A stretch of DNA of 38,460 nt from Thermoflexus sp. Its GTDB lineage: Bacteria > Chloroflexota > Anaerolineae > Thermoflexales > Thermoflexaceae. A program made the position numbers and the translations under genes. The notes under the pieces are model-generated. The model was not told the DNA's origin and did no database searches. It saw only the letters and a list, made by a program, of their open reading frames with translations. Where the stretch lies: NCBI GenBank assembly GCA_017743605.1, contig JAGHYO010000001.1:1-38460 (forward strand). Reading direction: 5' to 3'. Below, piece after piece: positions 32,211 to 38,460 of this stretch (its first letter is position 1; each line of letters begins with the position of its first letter).

Positions 32211-32902
32211 TCATCCCCACTTACAACGAACGGGAGAACATCGAGGCCCTCATCCGGGCCATCCTGAGCCTCCCTCTGGACCTGGACGTGCTCGTCGTGG
32301 ACGATCACTCCCCGGATGGGACAGGGGAGCTCGTGGACCGGATGGCTGCAGCGGATCCGCGGGTCCACATCATCCACCGGCCAGCCAAGCTGGGCTTGGG
32401 GACGGCCTATGTGGCGGGGTTCCGCTTCGGCCGGGCGCGGGGCTATGACCAGCTCCTCACCATGGACGCGGACTTCTCCCACGATCCGGCTCACTTGCTC
32501 GACCTCCTGGCCAGAAGCCAGGAGGCTGACCTGGTGATCGGATCCCGCTACGTCCCGGACGGGGAAGTGATCGACAGCCCCTGGTATCGCCGGCTGCTGA
32601 GTCGGGGAGCCAACGGGTTCGCCCGCCTCATGCTGGGGCTGACCGTCCACGACGCCACTGCCGGCTTCCGCTGCTACCGCCCTCAGGTCCTGGAGGCCAT
32701 CGCCCCGGAGACCATCCGCGCCGAGGGTTACGCTTTTCTCATTGAGATCACCTATCGGGCGCAGCGGGCCGGCTTTTGCATCGCTGAGGTGCCCATCCGC
32801 TTCCGGGACCGTCGCTACGGGCGGTCCAAGATCTCCCGGCGGGAGATCTGGCGGGCCCTAGGCACCGTCCTCCGGCTCGCCCGTGACCGGATGGCCGGAT
32901 GA
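32195..32902 (+). CDS. polyprenol-phosphate mannosyltransferase (GT2, Dpm1-like)
   Basis: This is a 235-residue family-2 glycosyltransferase resembling dolichol/polyprenol monophosphomannose synthase, which moves mannose from GDP-mannose to a lipid phosphate on the cytoplasmic face. Seen are 'VIIPTYNERENIEALI', 'LVVDDHSPDGTGELVD', 'KLGLGTAYVAGFRFG', the metal-binding 'MDADFSHDP', 'VIGSRYVPDG' and 'IRFRDRRYGRSKIS'. There is no C-terminal membrane domain, so it is the short soluble type. The GTG at 32195 is used, with AAGGAG nine bases upstream. The next gene starts in its stop codon (ATGA). Confidence 0.9.
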   Translation: MRSLVIIPTYNERENIEALIRAILSLPLDLDVLVVDDHSPDGTGELVDRMAAADPRVHIIHRPAKLGLGTAYVAGFRFGRARGYDQLLTMDADFSHDPAHLLDLLARSQEADLVIGSRYVPDGEVIDSPWYRRLLSRGANGFARLMLGLTVHDATAGFRCYRPQVLEAIAPETIRAEGYAFLIEITYRAQRAGFCIAEVPIRFRDRRYGRSKISRREIWRALGTVLRLARDRMAG

Positions 32903-33822
32903 ACCCGGAGGCTTCGATGGAGTTCGTGGCCTGCAACCTCTGCGGCTCCTCCCGGGCCCGCCTGCGGTTCCCCAGCACCTTGTCCCGACGTCGGGATCGG
33001 AGACCCGACTTCCGTTGCACCAGCGACGGCTACGGCATCCATCCGCCCATCGTGCAATGTCTGGAGTGCGGACTGGTCTACACCAACCCCCGCTACGAGG
33101 CCTTAGAGATCACGGAAACCTACCGGGCGATGGAGGACCCGCTGTACGTCTTGGAGCGGGAGGGACGGGTGCTGACCTTCGAGCGGCACCTCCGGCCCAT
33201 CGAGCGGCTCCTTGGGCCCAGCCGAGGCCGGCGGCTCCTGGACGTGGGCTGCCACATCGGGGTGTTCCTGGAGATCGCCCAGGCCCACGGCTGGGAGGCC
33301 TGGGGGGTGGAGCCCTCCCGATGGGCCGTGGAGGTCGCTCGCTCCCGGGGGCTGCGGGTGGTGGAGGGCACCCTCCAGGAGGCTGCTTTCCCGGAGGCCT
33401 GGTTCGACGTGGTCACCATGTGGGACGTCATCGAGCACCTTAGCGATCCGATGGGGGAGCTGCGAGAGATCCATCGCGTCCTGAAGCCGGGGGGCTGGGT
33501 GGTGATCCACACCATGGACATCGAGAGCCCCTTCGCCCGGTTGCTGGGCCCGCGCTGGCCCTGGTTGATGGAGATGCACCTTTACTACTTCTCCCGACGC
33601 ACCCTGCGGCATATGCTGGAGCGAGCCGGGTTCCGCCTCCACCACGCTGCCGCCGAGGGCCGCTACCTACGCTTAGGCTACCTCGCCACCCGGGTCCGGG
33701 CCCTCTTCCCGACTCTGGGCACGCTGCTGAGCCGACTGGTCCAGGCCGCGCGGCTGGAACACATGTCGGTTTACATCAACCTGGGCGATCTCTTCACCGC
33801 GTATGCCCGCAAACCTGAATAA
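32899..33822 (+). CDS. class I SAM-dependent methyltransferase with zinc-ribbon N-terminus
   Basis: This 307-residue protein has an N-terminal zinc-ribbon-like pair 'CNLCGSS' and 'CLECGLVYTNPRY', as in methyltransferases of sugar and lipid-linked pathways. A Rossmann methyltransferase domain follows: motif I 'LLDVGCHIGVFLEIA', then 'WGVEPSRWAVEVARSRG', 'FDVVTMWDVIEHLSDPMGELREIHRVLKPGGWVVI' and 'HLYYFSRRTLRHMLERAGF'. The ATG at 32899 overlaps the mannosyltransferase stop (ATGA), so it is coupled. A role in modifying a lipid-linked or surface glycan fits the neighbour but is inference. Confidence 0.9.
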   Translation: MNPEASMEFVACNLCGSSRARLRFPSTLSRRRDRRPDFRCTSDGYGIHPPIVQCLECGLVYTNPRYEALEITETYRAMEDPLYVLEREGRVLTFERHLRPIERLLGPSRGRRLLDVGCHIGVFLEIAQAHGWEAWGVEPSRWAVEVARSRGLRVVEGTLQEAAFPEAWFDVVTMWDVIEHLSDPMGELREIHRVLKPGGWVVIHTMDIESPFARLLGPRWPWLMEMHLYYFSRRTLRHMLERAGFRLHHAAAEGRYLRLGYLATRVRALFPTLGTLLSRLVQAARLEHMSVYINLGDLFTAYARKPE

Positions 33823-33828
33823 CTCCCG

Positions 33829-33857
33829 TTGCCCTCGCTCGTCCACCCGCTTAGAAT
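33829..33857 (+). promoter_or_regulatory. promoter of the gcv genes
   Basis: TTGCCC (33829-33834) and TAGAAT (33852-33857) are separated by the ideal 17 bases, matching consensus at four and five of six positions. The gcvH ATG lies 34 bases after the -10. It directly follows the methyltransferase stop. No glycine riboswitch is visible in the short leader. Confidence 0.65.
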
Positions 33858-33891
33858 GAAGGCGGATGGATCCTCTGCGCCGGAGGTCAAA

Positions 33892-34281
33892 ATGAACATC
33901 CCGCCGGATCTGCGCTACACTGAATCCGACGAGTGGGTCCGCCTGGAAGGCGACGAGGTCCTTTGCGGCGTCACCGATTACGCCCAGAGCCAGCTGTCCG
34001 ACGTGGTCTACGTGGAGCTCCCCGAGGTCGGCCGCACGTTCCACAAGGGCGAGGTCTTCGGGACGATTGAATCCGTTAAGGCCGCTGCGGATCTTTACAT
34101 GCCGATGGGCGGGACCATCACCGCAGTGAACAAGGAGCTCGTCCAGAACCCGGAGTGGGTCAACCAGGATCCCTACGGGCGGGCCTGGCTGATCCGGTTC
34201 CGTCCCGGCGATCCGGCGGAATACGAGACGCTGATGGACGCGGAGGCCTACCGGGCCCACTGCGAGGCCCGCGCGCACTGA
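33892..34281 (+). CDS. gcvH: glycine cleavage system H protein
   Basis: This is a 129-residue lipoyl carrier that shuttles the aminomethyl group between the P, T and L proteins. The lipoylated residue is Lys63 in 'FGTIESVKAAADL'. 'RYTESDEWVRLEGDEVLCGVTDYAQSQLSDVVYVELPEVG' is diagnostic, as is the closing 'NPEWVNQDPYGRAWLIR'. The ATG at 33892 is chosen for GGAGGT four bases upstream; a longer TTG frame would cross the promoter. The first gene of the gcvH-gcvPA-gcvPB set; gcvT is not in the window. Confidence 0.97.
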   Translation: MNIPPDLRYTESDEWVRLEGDEVLCGVTDYAQSQLSDVVYVELPEVGRTFHKGEVFGTIESVKAAADLYMPMGGTITAVNKELVQNPEWVNQDPYGRAWLIRFRPGDPAEYETLMDAEAYRAHCEARAH

Positions 34282-34345
34282 GCCCATCTTCCTCCGCGCA
34301 GCCTCGGAGTTCCCCGCGCGGGACCATCGTGTTCCGGAGGTGCCC

Positions 34346-35806
34346 ATGCGGTTCATCCCGCACACTGAGGAAGAGCGTCAGCAGATGCTCCGGGCCGTCG
34401 GCGTGGAGCGCATCGAGGACCTCTTCGTGGATGTCCCGGAAGCCTATCGGTTCCCTCCGCTGAACCTCCCTCCTCCCTTAACCGAGCTGGAGGCCCGCTG
34501 GGAGCTGGAGGCCCTGGCGGAGGCCAACACCCACACCGGCCAGCATGCCTGCTTCTTAGGGGCCGGCGCTTACCGTCATTTCATCCCCGCCATGGTCGAC
34601 GATCTGCTCCGCCGAGGCGAGTTCTACACCGCCTACACTCCCTATCAGCCGGAGGTCAGCCAAGGCACCCTCCAAGCGATGTTCGAGTTCCAGTCGATGA
34701 TCTGCGCCCTCACCGGCATGGAGGTCGCCAACGCCAGCCATTACGATGGCTCCTCGGCGCTGGCGGAGGCGGTGCTGATGGCCCTGCGGCTGACCCGCGG
34801 CGAGCGGCCCCGGATCCTCCTCTTCCCCACCATCCATCCGGAATACCGGGCTGTGGTCCGCACCTACGTGCAGCACCTGGACGTCCGCCTGGAGGGGGAT
34901 GCGGGCTGGACCCGGGATCAGCTGCGGGAGCCCTTGGCCGTCCTGGAGGCGCTGGAGGCCCGCCTGGATGGGGAGACGGCGGCCCTGGTGATCCCTTATC
35001 CCGACTTCCTGGGCCGGGTGCTCCCGCCCGCCCGCCTCCGGGAGACCGCGGACCGTGTGCACCGGGCGGGGGCGCTGCTGATCGCGGTCATCAACCCCAT
35101 CGCCTTGGCCCTCCTTGAACCTCCAGGGTCCTGGGGGGCGGACATCGTGGTGGGCGAGGGGCAGCCCTTGGGGATCCCCCTGAGCTTTGGAGGGCCCTAT
35201 CTGGGTCTGATGGCCACTCGGATGGCCTTCGTGCGCCAGCTGCCGGGGCGCCTGGTGGGGGAGACGGTGGACCTAGAGGGCCGTCGGGGCTACGTGCTCA
35301 CCCTCTCCACGCGTGAGCAACACATCCGCCGGGAGAAGGCCACCAGCAACATCACCACCAACGTGGGCTTGATGGCCCTGGCGGCCGCGATCTATCTCTC
35401 GGCCCTGGGCCGGCGCGGCCTGCGCCAGGTGGCCGCCCTCTGCTACCACAAGGCCCATTACCTGGCCGGGCGCATCGCCGCCCTCCCCGGCTACGAGGTG
35501 TGGATGGAGCAGCCCTTCTTCCATGAGTTCGTGGTCCGAAGCCCTCGGCCGGTGGAGGAGGTCAACCGGATCCTCTATGAGGACTATCAGATCATCGGCG
35601 GCTACGACTTGGGCCGAGCCTACCCGGAGCTGGACGGCCATATGCTGCTGTGCGCCACTGAGATGAACACCCGGGAGGAGCTGGACGCCTTAGCGACGGC
35701 CCTAAGTGAGATCGGCGAGGCGATAGGTCGCCGCGAAAGCTTCTCCTACCGAACATCCATCTTTTGCGAGGAGGGGTTTGGCCCTGAACCTCCTGGTCCT
35801 CGATGA
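34346..35806 (+). CDS. gcvPA: glycine dehydrogenase (decarboxylating) subunit 1
   Basis: This is the N-terminal-type subunit of the split P protein, which with subunit 2 decarboxylates glycine using pyridoxal phosphate. Typical text: 'MRFIPHTEEERQQML', 'FLGAGAYRHFIPAMVDDLLRRGEFYTAYTPYQPEVSQGTLQAMFEFQSMICALTGMEVANASHYDGSSALAEA' and 'STREQHIRREKATSNITTN'. The ATG at 34346 has GGAGG five bases upstream. The protein is 486 residues; the last 26 residues and the stop codon come from the first copy of a tandem repeat at 35726-36009, so about 460 residues are native, close to the usual length. Those last residues ('SYRTSIFCEEGFGPEPPG') look unrelated to the family. Confidence 0.94.
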   Translation: MRFIPHTEEERQQMLRAVGVERIEDLFVDVPEAYRFPPLNLPPPLTELEARWELEALAEANTHTGQHACFLGAGAYRHFIPAMVDDLLRRGEFYTAYTPYQPEVSQGTLQAMFEFQSMICALTGMEVANASHYDGSSALAEAVLMALRLTRGERPRILLFPTIHPEYRAVVRTYVQHLDVRLEGDAGWTRDQLREPLAVLEALEARLDGETAALVIPYPDFLGRVLPPARLRETADRVHRAGALLIAVINPIALALLEPPGSWGADIVVGEGQPLGIPLSFGGPYLGLMATRMAFVRQLPGRLVGETVDLEGRRGYVLTLSTREQHIRREKATSNITTNVGLMALAAAIYLSALGRRGLRQVAALCYHKAHYLAGRIAALPGYEVWMEQPFFHEFVVRSPRPVEEVNRILYEDYQIIGGYDLGRAYPELDGHMLLCATEMNTREELDALATALSEIGEAIGRRESFSYRTSIFCEEGFGPEPPGPR

Positions 35807-36009
35807 CGCAAAGGTCGCGGCGAAAGCTGCTCTTACCAAACATCCATCTTCTGTAGGAGGGGCTTTCGTCTCGAACCTCCGCCCTCGATCTGCGATGGGT
35901 CGCGGCGGAAGCCGCTCCTACCAAACATCGATCTTCTGTAGCAGGGGCTTCAGCCCCGAACCTCTGCCTTTGATGACGCAGGGTTCGCGGCGAAAGCCGC
36001 TCCTACGAG
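35726..36009. repeat. tandem ~85-bp repeat, 3.3 copies
   Basis: Copies begin at 35726, 35813, 35898 and 35982 (periods 87, 85 and 84; the last is partial). Each starts GGTCGCGGCGAAAGCCGCTC-like, continues with an ACCAAACATCCATCTTCTGTAG block, and has GGGGCTTCAGCCCC-like text. Both ends of the unit hold short inverted repeats, so each copy can fold into hairpins in RNA. The pattern resembles short interspersed bacterial repeats with GTAGGAG-GGCTT...GCC cores. The first copy lies inside the end of gcvPA; the partial copy ends 16 bases before gcvPB. Confidence 0.8.
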
Positions 36010-36024
36010 GAGGGAGGCGAACCG

Positions 36025-37509
36025 ATGGCGGAGTCTTTGATCTTTGAATATTCAGTCCCCGGCCGGCGAGGGGTGGAGCTGCCCGAGCCCGATGTCCCGG
36101 AGGCCCCCCTGCCGGAAGGGTTCCAGCGGACGGAGCTCCCGCTGCCGGAGGTCAGCGAGGTGGACGTCGTCCGCCACTTCCTCCGGCTCTCCCAGATGAA
36201 CTACGGGGTGGACAAGGGCTTCTACCCCTTGGGCTCCTGCACGATGAAATACAACCCTAAGATCAACGAGGAGGTGGCCCGCCTGCCTGGCTTCGGCCAT
36301 TTGCATCCCCATCAGGATCCGGAGACGGCGCAGGGCGCCCTGGCGCTGATGTATCACCTGCAGGAGTTCCTGAAGGAGATCGGGGGGTTCGCCGCGGTTT
36401 CCCTCCAGCCGGCGGCGGGCTCCCAGGGGGAGCTGGCTGGCATCCTGATGATCCGGGCTTACCATCGCGATCGTGGGGAGGGGAAGAAGCGGATCAAGAT
36501 GCTGATCCCCGACTCCGCCCATGGCACGAACCCGGCCTCCTCGGCGATGGCGGGCCTACAGGTGGTCAACATCCCCTCCGACCGGCGGGGGAACATCGAC
36601 CTGGACGCCCTGCGGAAGGAGTGCGATGAGACGGTGGCGGGGCTGATGATCACCAACCCCAACACCCTAGGCCTGTTCGATGAGAACTTGCTCGAGGCCA
36701 TCGACCTGGTTCACCGCTGCGGGGGGCTGATCTACGGGGATGGGGCCAACATGAACGCCCTGATGGGGATCTGCAAGCCCGGCGAGATGGGCTTCGACGT
36801 CATGCACTACAACCTCCACAAGACCTTCAGCACCCCCCACGGCGGCGGCGGCCCCGGGGCCGGCCCTGTCGGAGCCAGCGAGCGCCTGGCCCCCTATCTG
36901 CCCGGGCCCATCGTGGCTGTCGATCGGGAACGAACAGTGCAGCCGGACGAGCCGTTCTACACCTTCGTCTGGCCGGAGCGGAGCATCGGACGGGTGCGGG
37001 CTTTCCACGGCCACTTCGGGGTCTTCGTCCGCGCCTATACTTACATCCGGATGCACGGCCCGCGGCTGCGGGAAGTCTCCGAGGCGGCGGTCCTCAACGC
37101 CAATTACCTCCTCGCGCAGCTGCGGGGGATCTACCCGGTGCCCTACGACCGGCTCTGCAAGCACGAGTTCGTGATCATGGGGAAGGTCCCCGGCGCCTCC
37201 ATCCGGGCCCTGGACATCTCGAAGCGGTTGATGGATTACGGCTTCCACCCGCCGACGAACTACTTCCCGCTGATCGTCCCCGAAGCCCTGATGATCGAGC
37301 CGACGGAGACCGAGAGCAAGGCTGCCCTGGATGCCTTCGCCGAGGCGATGCGGCGCATTGCCGAGGAAGCCCGGGAGGACCCGGAGCGGCTGCAGCAGGC
37401 GCCGCACACCACTCCCGTCCGCAGGCTGGATGAGGCCCGGGCGGCCCGGAACCTGGTGCTACGGTACCTGCCTGCCTCGGCCTCACAACCCGCCTCCGAG
37501 CCGCGATAG
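36025..37509 (+). CDS. gcvPB: glycine dehydrogenase (decarboxylating) subunit 2
   Basis: This is a 494-residue pyridoxal-phosphate subunit of the split P protein. The cofactor lysine is Lys266 in 'HYNLHKTFSTPHGGGGPG'. Other hallmarks are 'MNYGVDKGFYPLGSCTMKYNPKINEEVARLPGFGHLHPHQD', 'AHGTNPASSAMAG', 'NPNTLGLFDENL' and 'IYGDGANMNALMG'. GAGGGAGG lies six bases before the ATG. It follows gcvPA across the repeat array. The last ~15 residues are a loose Ala/Ser/Pro tail. Confidence 0.97.
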   Translation: MAESLIFEYSVPGRRGVELPEPDVPEAPLPEGFQRTELPLPEVSEVDVVRHFLRLSQMNYGVDKGFYPLGSCTMKYNPKINEEVARLPGFGHLHPHQDPETAQGALALMYHLQEFLKEIGGFAAVSLQPAAGSQGELAGILMIRAYHRDRGEGKKRIKMLIPDSAHGTNPASSAMAGLQVVNIPSDRRGNIDLDALRKECDETVAGLMITNPNTLGLFDENLLEAIDLVHRCGGLIYGDGANMNALMGICKPGEMGFDVMHYNLHKTFSTPHGGGGPGAGPVGASERLAPYLPGPIVAVDRERTVQPDEPFYTFVWPERSIGRVRAFHGHFGVFVRAYTYIRMHGPRLREVSEAAVLNANYLLAQLRGIYPVPYDRLCKHEFVIMGKVPGASIRALDISKRLMDYGFHPPTNYFPLIVPEALMIEPTETESKAALDAFAEAMRRIAEEAREDPERLQQAPHTTPVRRLDEARAARNLVLRYLPASASQPASEPR

Positions 37510-37892
37510 ACGGCGGGCGGACGGGGGGAGCGCGCTACAGGCGATGGGGTGTTGAGTGCGTCCCCATTTTCGGGTGGGGCGGGTGAGGGCCACGATGGGT
37601 GGGCGAGGGCGTTGCCCTCGCCCATCCCTTATTGCCCTCCCTCACCCGTGCGGTCCAACTGTGAGCCGTTGGCTTACGCCTGCCTGGGCTTCCAACAATC
37701 CAGGGACGCACCCCGCCGAGGGGGCGTGCCCCCCACTCGTAGAACAACGGCCCGCGGTTGCCCCGGAGCGGCCTGGTTAGACCCAATCGGGACACACCCT
37801 TCTGAGGCCGGAGGTTCGGACGCGCGCGGGGACACCGATGAGCCTCTCTCCTATCCCTGTCTCCGGCTTAAATCCTGCGGCCAGCCTCCCCA
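37510..37892. other. convergent intergenic spacer
   Basis: The 383 bases between gcvPB and the LVIVD gene hold one nested hairpin (listed separately). Several long open frames exist on both strands, but they are proline/arginine-rich, overlap one another and show no family text, so no gene is called. Confidence 0.5.
37580..37648. terminator. nested hairpin between convergent genes
   Basis: The outer arms CGGGTGAGGG (37580-37589) and CCCTCACCCG (37639-37648) are perfect complements. Inside them GGGCGAGGGC (37601-37610) and GCCCTCGCCC (37614-37623) form a 10-base stem with a three-base loop. It lies 71 bases after gcvPB and also downstream of the converging gene, so it could end both transcripts. 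There is no T-run, so termination is inferred. Confidence 0.5.
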
Positions 37893-38460
37893 CTACTCCC
37901 GCAGCACCAGCGGCATGTAGAGCCGGAAGGAAGCGGCCTCTGCCCCCAAAACCCGCAAAATCACCGAACCGCCCGACCCATCTGCGACATAGGCATACGT
38001 CCCCGAGACTGCCACGCCTGTGGCATTCCCCGGTGTGTCATAGGAGCCCACTTCCCGCAGGGCACGGGGATCCGACCCATCAATCACCCGAAGGCCTCCA
38101 TCCGCTGCGTAGACATACCTCCCCCAGACCGCCACGCTCGGGGCCCACCCCAGCGTGTTGTAAAAACCTACCTCCTGAGGAGCAGAAGGATTTGACACAT
38201 CGATCACCCGAAGGCCCCTATGTGCATCCGCTACATAGGCATACGCCCCTGAGACCGCTACGCCTTCGGCCCACCCCGGCGTGTCATAGGAGCCCACCGC
38301 CCGCGGGGCACGGGGATCCGCCACATCGATCACCTGAAGGCCTGCCCACCCATCCGCCACATAGGCATACCTCCCCGAGACCGCCACGCCCCGGGCAAAC
38401 CCCGGCGTGTCATAGGAGCCCACCGCCCGCGGGGCACGGGGATCCGCCACATCGATCACC
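37893..38460 (-). CDS. LVIVD-repeat surface protein, C-terminal part (5' end outside window)
   Basis: The frame is open to the window edge, so this is the end of a longer protein. The visible 189 residues hold about four and a half LVIVD repeats of some 42 residues, each with 'YAYVADG..GL.VIDVADPRAPR.VGSYDTPG..'. Such repeats form a beta-propeller in secreted or surface proteins. The last residues 'FRLYMPLVLRE' match a tail I know from many exported Chloroflexota proteins, possibly a sorting signal. Units are almost identical in DNA: at least 50 bases from 38281 recur exactly at 38407, a 126-bp period. Other units are more diverged. Function beyond surface display is unknown. Confidence 0.8.
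   Translation of the reverse strand, partial: VIDVADPRAPRAVGSYDTPGFARGVAVSGRYAYVADGWAGLQVIDVADPRAPRAVGSYDTPGWAEGVAVSGAYAYVADAHRGLRVIDVSNPSAPQEVGFYNTLGWAPSVAVWGRYVYAADGGLRVIDGSDPRALREVGSYDTPGNATGVAVSGTYAYVADGSGGSVILRVLGAEAASFRLYMPLVLRE

Noticed and set aside
35726..36009. CRISPR array
   Set aside because: Units of about 85 bp follow each other without unique spacers of regular length, and there are no cas genes.
37535..37795. Overlapping plus and minus open frames after gcvPB
   Set aside because: Both strands are open because of GC-rich composition; the products are Pro/Arg-rich and unlike known proteins.

Overview
The window is GC-rich bacterial DNA, densely coded, and dominated by one long minus-strand operon for respiratory complex I. 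The best fit is a thermophilic Chloroflexota (Anaerolineae/Thermoflexus-like). This placement is an inference. It rests on the separate nuoC and nuoD genes, a two-subunit glycine decarboxylase, tandem FemAB-like genes, a surface-type LVIVD-repeat protein ending in a Chloroflexota-like RLYMPLVLRE tail, and short interspersed repeats between genes. No rRNA, tRNA, CRISPR array or insertion sequence was recognised.

Layout. 1-2440 (+): the C-terminal part of a two-module beta-sandwich protein, then a membrane histidine kinase. 2252-3212 (-): a PAP2 phosphatase broken by two single-base frameshifts, both at G/C homopolymers. 3343-4032 (+): a UPF0173 metallo-hydrolase. 4061-7001 (-): an OmpR-type response regulator overlapping two tandem FemAB-like transferases. 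7159-9708 (-): the ffh-rpsP-khpA-rimM translation and secretion operon, with an extended -10 promoter. 9709-10102: a degenerate repeat cluster. 10103-27201 (-): nuoA-B-C-D-[hydrolase-V4R]-E-F-[small protein-AbiEii]-G-H-I-J-K-L-M-N behind a good sigma70-type promoter. 27376-31046 (-): rhodanese, TusA-like protein and beta-carbonic anhydrase, followed by two decayed genes, a selenium-binding protein (methanethiol oxidase) and a membrane protein. 31047-31670: a divergent spacer with palindromes. 31671-33822 (+): an unrecognised gene, a polyprenol-phosphate mannosyltransferase and a methyltransferase. 33829-37509 (+): gcvH-gcvPA-gcvPB, with an 85-bp tandem repeat between the two P subunits. 37510-37892: spacer with a nested hairpin. 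37893-38460 (-): the C-terminal end of an LVIVD-repeat protein.

How the genes work together. All 14 complex I subunits are present, including the NADH module (E, F, G), the quinone-side iron-sulfur module (B, C, D, I) and the proton-pumping arm (A, H, J, K, L, M, N). Two unrelated gene pairs are built into the same operon: an alpha/beta hydrolase with a V4R-domain protein between D and E, and an AbiEii-type nucleotidyltransferase with a small partner between F and G. The rhodanese/TusA-like/carbonic anhydrase group looks like a small sulfur and C1 unit whose distal genes are dying. The gcv genes supply H protein and both P subunits of the glycine cleavage system; gcvT is not in the window.

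The most notable points are the toxin-antitoxin-like pair inside the complex I operon, the V4R/hydrolase pair in the same operon, the graded decay of the sulfur cluster with readable in-frame stop codons, the FemAB tandem coupled to an orphan regulator, and the repeat that supplies the end of gcvPA.
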